DNA of 64,000 bases from Chryseobacterium viscerum. Lineage in GTDB: Bacteria; Bacteroidota; Bacteroidia; Flavobacteriales; Weeksellaceae. Shown one piece after another: positions 62,001-64,000 of the stretch (position 1 is the first letter of the stretch; each line of letters opens with the position of its first letter). The notes beneath the pieces were generated by a model that made no database searches, was not told where the DNA came from, and worked only from the letters and a program-made list of their open reading frames with translations. The stretch covers positions 522,422-586,421 of the forward strand of contig NZ_JAPDFT010000002.1 of assembly GCF_025949665.1 (NCBI RefSeq), given 5' to 3'. Made by a program: the position numbers and the translations under genes.

Positions 62001-64000
62001 TCTGTTGTACTTTCCTGTGCAATGACCAATTTTGCCTGGGTATCTTCCAGAATATGCCCTATTCTATCTGCAGGATAGGACGGATCCATTGGAACATAAG
62101 CAGCTCCCGATTTTAATATCGCAAGGATTGCAATCAGCATATTTTCTGATCTCTCAAGGCATAACGGTACCAGATCATCTGGCTGAATTTGATACTGATG
62201 GATCAGATGATTTGCTAAGCGGTTCGATCTCTCATTAAGTTCACGATATGAAAGTCTGACATCATTGTATACCAAAGCTATGGTATCAGGATTTTTTTCA
62301 GCCTGATATTCAAATACCTTGTGAATGGTCATTTCTGATGGATAATCTTCCTGCGTGGCATTCCAATCTGCTATGATCTGCTGAGTTTCCTCTTCTGATA
62401 TCAGTGAAAGATTACGGATTGGTGTATGATCCGGATTGGTTTCTATGATCTGATCCAAAAGAAGCTGATAAGAACCTGCCATTCGGGTAATAGTTTCTTC
62501 TTTAAACAACGCTTTTGCATAATTGAACATGATTCGGAGGGTTTCTCCATCGTCATCAATCATCGTGGTGAGATCAAATTTCGCTGCTTTATAATCTACT
62601 TCTCCTGCAAAAGGATGGAATAATGCTTCATCTTTATTGGCTTTAACGTCTCCATCCGCACTTTGAAGTCCAAACATCACCTGGAAAACAGGGTGTCTTG
62701 AAGTATCCTGCTCCACTCCAAGCTCATCTACCAGCTTTTCAAATGGAAGATCCTGATGAGACTGGGCCTCATTTACTGATTTTGATACCTGACGAATGAA
62801 ATCACTGATATTCTGTGCAGGATCTACTTTTTCTCTTAAAGCTAATGTATTGACAAAGAAACCGATAATATCCTCAAGACCTGCATGGTGGCGGTTAGCA
62901 ATCGGGCTTCCCACCACAATATCGTCCTGCCCGGAATAAACAGACAGCATCAGATAATAGCCTCCCAGCATTACGCTATACAGACTTACTCCTAACTTTT
63001 GGGAAAGGGCTCTAAGCTTTTGCCCCTGTTCTGCACTTAGATTGAAATATAAGTTTTCTCCTTCGTAGGATATTTGATTGGGCCTTTTGAAATCTGAAGG
63101 TAATTCCAGATTCTGGAAGTCATCCAGTTTATTTTTCCAATAACTGATCTGATTTTCAAGCCGTTCTCCTGAAAGATACTCTCGCTGCCATAATGCAAAG
63201 TCTTTATATTGAACTTTTACAGGGGAAAGTTCCGGTTCTTTTCCTTCAACAAGGGCAAAATAAACGGAAGCTACTTCTTTTAAGAAAACATCTATAGACC
63301 ATCCGTCAAAGGCAATATGGTGAACAACAATAGACAGATAAATATGTCCTGCAAGTTTGAAAATATTGATTTCTACAGGAATCTCCTTATCCAGGCTGAA
63401 AACTTTATTCACACATTTATTGATTGCCTTTTCCAATTGTTTCTCATTGCTTATTTTCGATGTTTTAATCTTGGGAATAAGGTCTGTAACCAATTGATAT
63501 CCTACTCCATTTTCAGTGGTATGGATCATTGAACGAAGTATATCGTGTCGCATTATCACCCTTCTCAAAGATTCCTCAAAAAGGTTTAGCTGAATACGAT
63601 CATCTATTCTTGTAATGATTGGAATGTTATAAGCACTGCTTCCGCCTTCATAGGATTCTATAAACCATATTCTTTCCTGAGCGAAAGATAATCGTTGTTC
63701 TTCAGGGGAATTAACTTTGGCTGGAACTATGTTTATTTGATTTTCGTTATGATTTTCATGAGATAAAGCATTGGAAAGGGAGACCACTGTTTTATGATTA
63801 AATACCATTCCTACATTGACCTGTATATCCAGATTCTGTCTGATTTTACTGATTAGTTTAACGGCCATAATACTGTTTCCTCCTAATCTGAAGAAATCAT
63901 CATGAATACTGATGGTTTTAGCATTGATTCCCAATACTTCACTATAAATTACTACAAGCTGCTTTTCAAGCTCTGTTTCAGGTGCTGTATAGTTTTTGTT
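52169..64000 (-). CDS. Nonribosomal peptide synthetase, 3' part (partial)
   Basis: The C-terminal 3,943 residues of a large NRPS; the frame stays open to the right edge, so the start lies outside the window. A leucine codon at 63934 is not the start: the codons before it continue with EKQLVVIYSEV, the normal carrier-domain lead. Domain order, N to C: T, then C-A-T-E (module 1), C-A-T (module 2), C-A-T-TE (module 3). Thus the last three residues are added here, the first of them epimerised to D, and the product is released by the C-terminal thioesterase. The carriers have LGGNSI or, before the E domain, LGGDSI. Confidence 0.95.
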   Translation of the reverse strand, partial: NKNYTAPETELEKQLVVIYSEVLGINAKTISIHDDFFRLGGNSIMAVKLISKIRQNLDIQVNVGMVFNHKTVVSLSNALSHENHNENQINIVPAKVNSPEEQRLSFAQERIWFIESYEGGSSAYNIPIITRIDDRIQLNLFEESLRRVIMRHDILRSMIHTTENGVGYQLVTDLIPKIKTSKISNEKQLEKAINKCVNKVFSLDKEIPVEINIFKLAGHIYLSIVVHHIAFDGWSIDVFLKEVASVYFALVEGKEPELSPVKVQYKDFALWQREYLSGERLENQISYWKNKLDDFQNLELPSDFKRPNQISYEGENLYFNLSAEQGQKLRALSQKLGVSLYSVMLGGYYLMLSVYSGQDDIVVGSPIANRHHAGLEDIIGFFVNTLALREKVDPAQNISDFIRQVSKSVNEAQSHQDLPFEKLVDELGVEQDTSRHPVFQVMFGLQSADGDVKANKDEALFHPFAGEVDYKAAKFDLTTMIDDDGETLRIMFNYAKALFKEETITRMAGSYQLLLDQIIETNPDHTPIRNLSLISEEETQQIIADWNATQEDYPSEMTIHKVFEYQAEKNPDTIALVYNDVRLSYRELNERSNRLANHLIHQYQIQPDDLVPLCLERSENMLIAILAILKSGAAYVPMDPSYPADRIGHILEDTQAKLVIAQESTTEKLHNIEVISLDDITLKAALETEVTGNPVTEVHSGKLAYVIYTSGTTGLPKGVMIEHKGVINLIRSMIKAHRLEEYQQVGCYSNYVFDAFVYEAFPVLCNGNTLWLYNNELRTSVSELNDYIKTNAIEVSFIPPVLLREIVENGTSLKLIFAGGESFPALDKNIENITLVNEYGPTEGTVCVTLHDYKEDKNPLNIGGAIANTTLYVLDAQYRPVPVGAVGELFIGGAGIARGYLNRPELTEERFMANPFQTKGEKERNENSRLYRTGDLVRWLPDGELEYRGRNDFQVKIRGHRIELGEIENTLLQFADIRQAAVLARENKSGLKYLAAYYVSDSAIETSLLSEYVSEFLPEYMVPGAFVHLAELPVTINGKLDRRALPEPEFTGGKEYIAAETELQAALCQIYGEVLGLDSEIISIHDDFFRLGGDSIISIQLVGKIRQQLDVRLSVKEVFTARTVASLSQLIEDKKQGSEANILTEQGILAGEVPLLPVQEWFFEQKESGYLAEFNHWNQAFLINVPELDKALFEQAIEQLLMKHDAFRLGYTGQTQEYKSRKNAPEINYFNASGLKPEELAIIFTDWQSHFDIENGPLYQIGYINGYQDGSARIFFAFHHLIIDAVSWRILTEDLKNIYQTLEKGANYQVQKGSSYRQWVEAIRNYKKENPESRDQETTYWNHIADTVEESNSTLSKLITDEYHHGHLQLDKESTGTLIRGVHHVYHTQINDLLLSALSQALTDVTGDEHHAILLEGHGREEVFSQLDITETMGWFTTMYPVQLETGKSSKDTVILTKESLRSIPNNGIGYGSLVGYINRELPKISFNYLGQLDKEDVSGEKTWFIAAEDTGAGVGISNRDSHFVSINGAVVDGQLRFGISGYLSAENTTLLFESFKQNLKSIIKNLSEENRSYLTASDVDHVVEKLQLSAIQEKGEIEGVYLANSLQEGFVYHALNQGETDDAYRVQLMWEYRAKINTEKLKNSWNLTQAQYPSLRLRFDWNGEIVQVIDKKGKLDWRYQDISTLSEEAQEELIKEITHNDRLEGYDLTKGNLFRVYLFKRNEEYYSCLFSNHHAILDGWSMPVMMNTVHEVYLSQLNNEEYVLSIDHAYADSQKYLQAHKKAGRSFWDRYMMLLDDQEDLKSLVKEKQRHIDLGTYRHIKDHQKVTMLISGDRYHNLKDFTKAHGLTVNAVLQYLWHSQLKLYSGLQTTVVGTTVSGRSLPVDGIETSAGLYINTLPLIVNHADGRIIDHIMEIQNRISDLNTHSDINLATLQRDGRRIFSSLFVYENYPVPKGEGSNELGFAFKDSVEKLDYPLSIMASEQGDRVTLKMNYESVLFESETIEDLVKGMNLMLDQIIKVSDMNSNEILYISDSQSELLHSWNDTIDLDPSFYTTIHQRFEEQATKTANHIALVYKDIRLSYEELNHRSNRLANYLIQTYNLQPDDLVPLCLERSENMMIAILAVLKSGAAYVPMDPSYPTDRIEHILKDTNAKIIISQESIKDKAQILDNTEIVSLDDIDLQVAVAGMSSKSPVTSVTPENLAYVIYTSGTTGLPKGVMIEHRNVVNVVDQVREAYGFIGEQKITAYTSYVFDVSVSEFFNTLLFGNELHVLDEETKKDADSISRYLLTHEIDYAYLPPVMLSVLPRIEYPNLKGLLYAGEACEYETGKYWSEYTQLYNLYGPTEATIYATYKKVEHGDVQLIGRPVGNSTAYILDENSRLLPVGAIGELYLGGAGIARGYLNREDLTKERFVDNPYQTEKQKKNRENARLYKTGDLVRYLADGNIEYMGRNDFQVKIRGYRIELGEIENRLSQYPQIKQSVVLAKDNTNGMKYLAGYYVSDTALEIEKLTAFLSETLPEYMIPSAFIHLKSLPLTINGKLDRKQLPEPEFTGGNEYTAPMNDLQEKLCTIYGEILGTNPDYISINDDFFRLGGNSIMAIKLISKIRLTLDMQTNVAMIFNHKTVASLSGALSENVLEDQITLSPLKVDNPEDQRLSFAQERLWFIESYEGGSSAYNIPMTVTLSMKTDIPALCTALETVIQRHEVLRTFILTTENGVGYQVVTDLLPEIRTIEVRSREELEEQVNKSAHKVFHLEEEIPVAINIFTLEKINYLSVVIHHIAFDGWSTDIFLKEVAEAYHAIARGQRPELPELKIQYKDFALWQRNYLTGERLDNQINYWKTKLDDYQSLDLPVDFHRPAEISYEGDTIRFNIPEKTALGLKETSKSLGVSLYNVMLSGYYLTLSVYSGQEDIIVGSPIANRHYAGLENLIGFFVNTLALREKIDPKQNIRDFILQVSKSVTDAQRHQDLPFEKLVEELGVEQDTSRHPVFQVMFGLQTSHGGDTATQEKEMVFQPFDGDVDYQAAKFDFTTMINESPEGVHMTFNYATSLFKKETINRMAETYQYLLTQIVQIGKSDANDLKIGEISLLPETERREITELLNDNRKEYQDQTTIHQQFESQVSLTPDITALVYQNVKLSYRELNEKANQLSNYLIKEYQLQPDDLVPLCLERSEDMLVATLAVLKAGAAYVPMDPSYPAERINHIIKDTGAEVIIIQEEVRGKFNEISLELNLVSLNDRELIEELATAETHNPVTQVSADHLAYVIYTSGTTGLPKGVMIEHKGVINLIDAMTDIHQLEKYQNVGVYSNYVFDAFVYETFPSLCNGNTLWLYSNELRTSVNELNEYIKSNTIEVSFIPPVLLRDVVDNGTSLQLIHAGGESFPALDKNIENITLINEYGPTEGTVCATLHHYKEDKNPLNIGRAIANTSLYILDNQCRLVPTGAVGELYVGGAGIARGYLNRPELTEERFMLNPFQTEDQKERGENNRLYRTGDLVRRLANGDLEYIGRNDFQVKIRGHRIELGEIENTLLQYDGIRQVAVVVKEDKGNMKYLVGYYISDSVIDPRQLSEFLLKSLPEYMVPNVFVHLTALPLTINGKLDRKQLPEPEFTGISEYAAPENELQRQMAVIYGEILNLGPESISIHDDFFRLGGNSIMAIKLISKIQQVLDVKVKIVDVFKERTISKLAALIGKYGKEYRTVSILNAVNNNPNIFLIHPGNGGSEVYQSLAERLKTNYDCYGVDSYNLYHEEKIDNLNKLAEYYLDHIGRIQQQTQQEEYILLGWSLGGNIALEIASQLEKRGCKKIKVYLLDTIFYASDQQLVNFLSFPSDEELSSKLEVPVDHSRFIATKSFMSAEFTIARERVSNNLSFTKVVLLKAMLGGDGVDESFNNYIMGCTYNNVDSVIEDQKLLSVYPIDATHQFMLEKEEEIIDIINKTIGE
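56090..59259 (-). other. NRPS module 2: C-A-T
   Basis: The condensation domain opens with SLQEGFVYHAL and has HHAILDG, the DCL type expected after an E domain. The adenylation domain lies at about 57840-56370. By eye its pocket residues read D-V-S-Y-L-A-L-I-Y, different from modules 1 and 3 and without a safe assignment. Carrier FFRLGGNSIM near 56215. Confidence 0.85.
59260..63750 (-). other. NRPS module 1: C-A-T-E
   Basis: Condensation domain of the LCL type (LSFAQERIWFIE; HHxxxDG as HHIAFDG near 63310). Adenylation domain about 62340-60880. By eye against GrsA its pocket residues read D-A-Y-F-I-A-E-V-C (plus Lys of NGKLDR), a code I cannot assign to an amino acid. The carrier has LGGDSI. 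The epimerisation domain, about 60560-59270, shows HHLIIDAVSWRIL and NYLGQ, so this residue should be D. Confidence 0.85.
63760..64000 (-). other. NRPS carrier domain at the window edge
   Basis: The thiolation domain of the module preceding module 1. Its phosphopantetheine Ser is in FFRLGGNSIM (around 63880). The adenylation domain it serves is outside the window. Confidence 0.85.

Noticed and set aside
63932..63934. Start codon of the NRPS inside the window
   Set aside because: The codon is a Leu inside a normal carrier-domain sequence, and 22 further in-frame residues reach the window edge; the gene starts outside.
1..64000. CRISPR arrays, prophage, insertion sequences, integrases or rRNA genes
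   Set aside because: No evenly spaced short repeats, transposase, integrase or phage structural genes, and no rRNA were seen; the only mobile-looking item is the four-helix-bundle cassette.

Overview
The window is AT-rich chromosomal DNA of a Flavobacteriia bacterium, most likely Chryseobacterium or a close relative. Three things point there: promoters of the Bacteroidetes type (TAnnTTTG -7 box, weak TTTG about 17-20 bp upstream), few Shine-Dalgarno sites, and families such as GLPGLI proteins, 2TM-domain proteins, YwqK/MORN proteins and 23S-IVP-like four-helix bundles. The genus is an inference from protein character; no rRNA is present.

Layout. 1-8.9 kb: a cupin protein, a bestrophin, a YwqK-like protein, a TrmH-family methyltransferase, a CBS protein with nadK, fbaA and accD, with TTGCG-rich intergenic repeats at 1-225 and 8590-8765. 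8.9-16.8 kb: a SpmA/B-type membrane protein, a four-helix-bundle gene between inverted repeats, an exbB-exbD-tonB operon, a DUF885 lipoprotein and a DinB-like protein. 16.8-22 kb: the most unusual locus. A minus-strand operon encodes GLPGLI protein, C39-like/VKOR/thioredoxin fusion, six-Cys leader peptide, DUF6625-type glycosyltransferase and a second six-Cys leader peptide; two GT25-like paralogues converge on it. 22.2-36 kb: housekeeping genes (nth, bcp, manC, sprT-like, tolC, folC, two identical tRNA-Val, glycosyltransferases, sufE, clpC). 36-42 kb: a barrel protein, mnmA, a remnant of a small membrane gene whose intact homologue lies 2.4 kb away, a Gly/Cys-rich membrane protein and unknowns. 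42.2-49.2 kb: a LytS/LytR-type two-component system mixed with 2TM proteins, then a TonB-dependent receptor. 49.2-64 kb: an AraC regulator, an MFS exporter, a type II thioesterase and the C-terminal 3,943 residues of a nonribosomal peptide synthetase that runs off the right edge.

How the parts fit. The 18-22 kb operon has the parts list of a disulfide-rich, possibly glycosylated ribosomal peptide pathway: precursors with a shared leader and a conserved CxCx4Cx8-9Cx7CC core, a membrane disulfide-forming enzyme and glycosyltransferase-like proteins. A hairpin with a U-tract directly after the first peptide probably sets peptide-to-enzyme stoichiometry. In the 42-49 kb block, three promoters (histidine kinase, a 2TM protein, TonB-dependent receptor) share one architecture: two ACCGAAnGG-like direct repeats 21 bp apart, placed 33-34 bp upstream of the -7 box. 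This is the geometry expected of a LytTR response regulator, and one is encoded in the cluster, so the receptor is predicted to be in its regulon. The NRPS, thioesterase and exporter form one transcription unit that makes and probably exports a peptide with a D-residue third from its C-terminus.

Limits: all assignments were made by eye from translated sequence and family memory. Family names for small or unknown proteins, the adenylation-domain codes and the domain borders are approximate.
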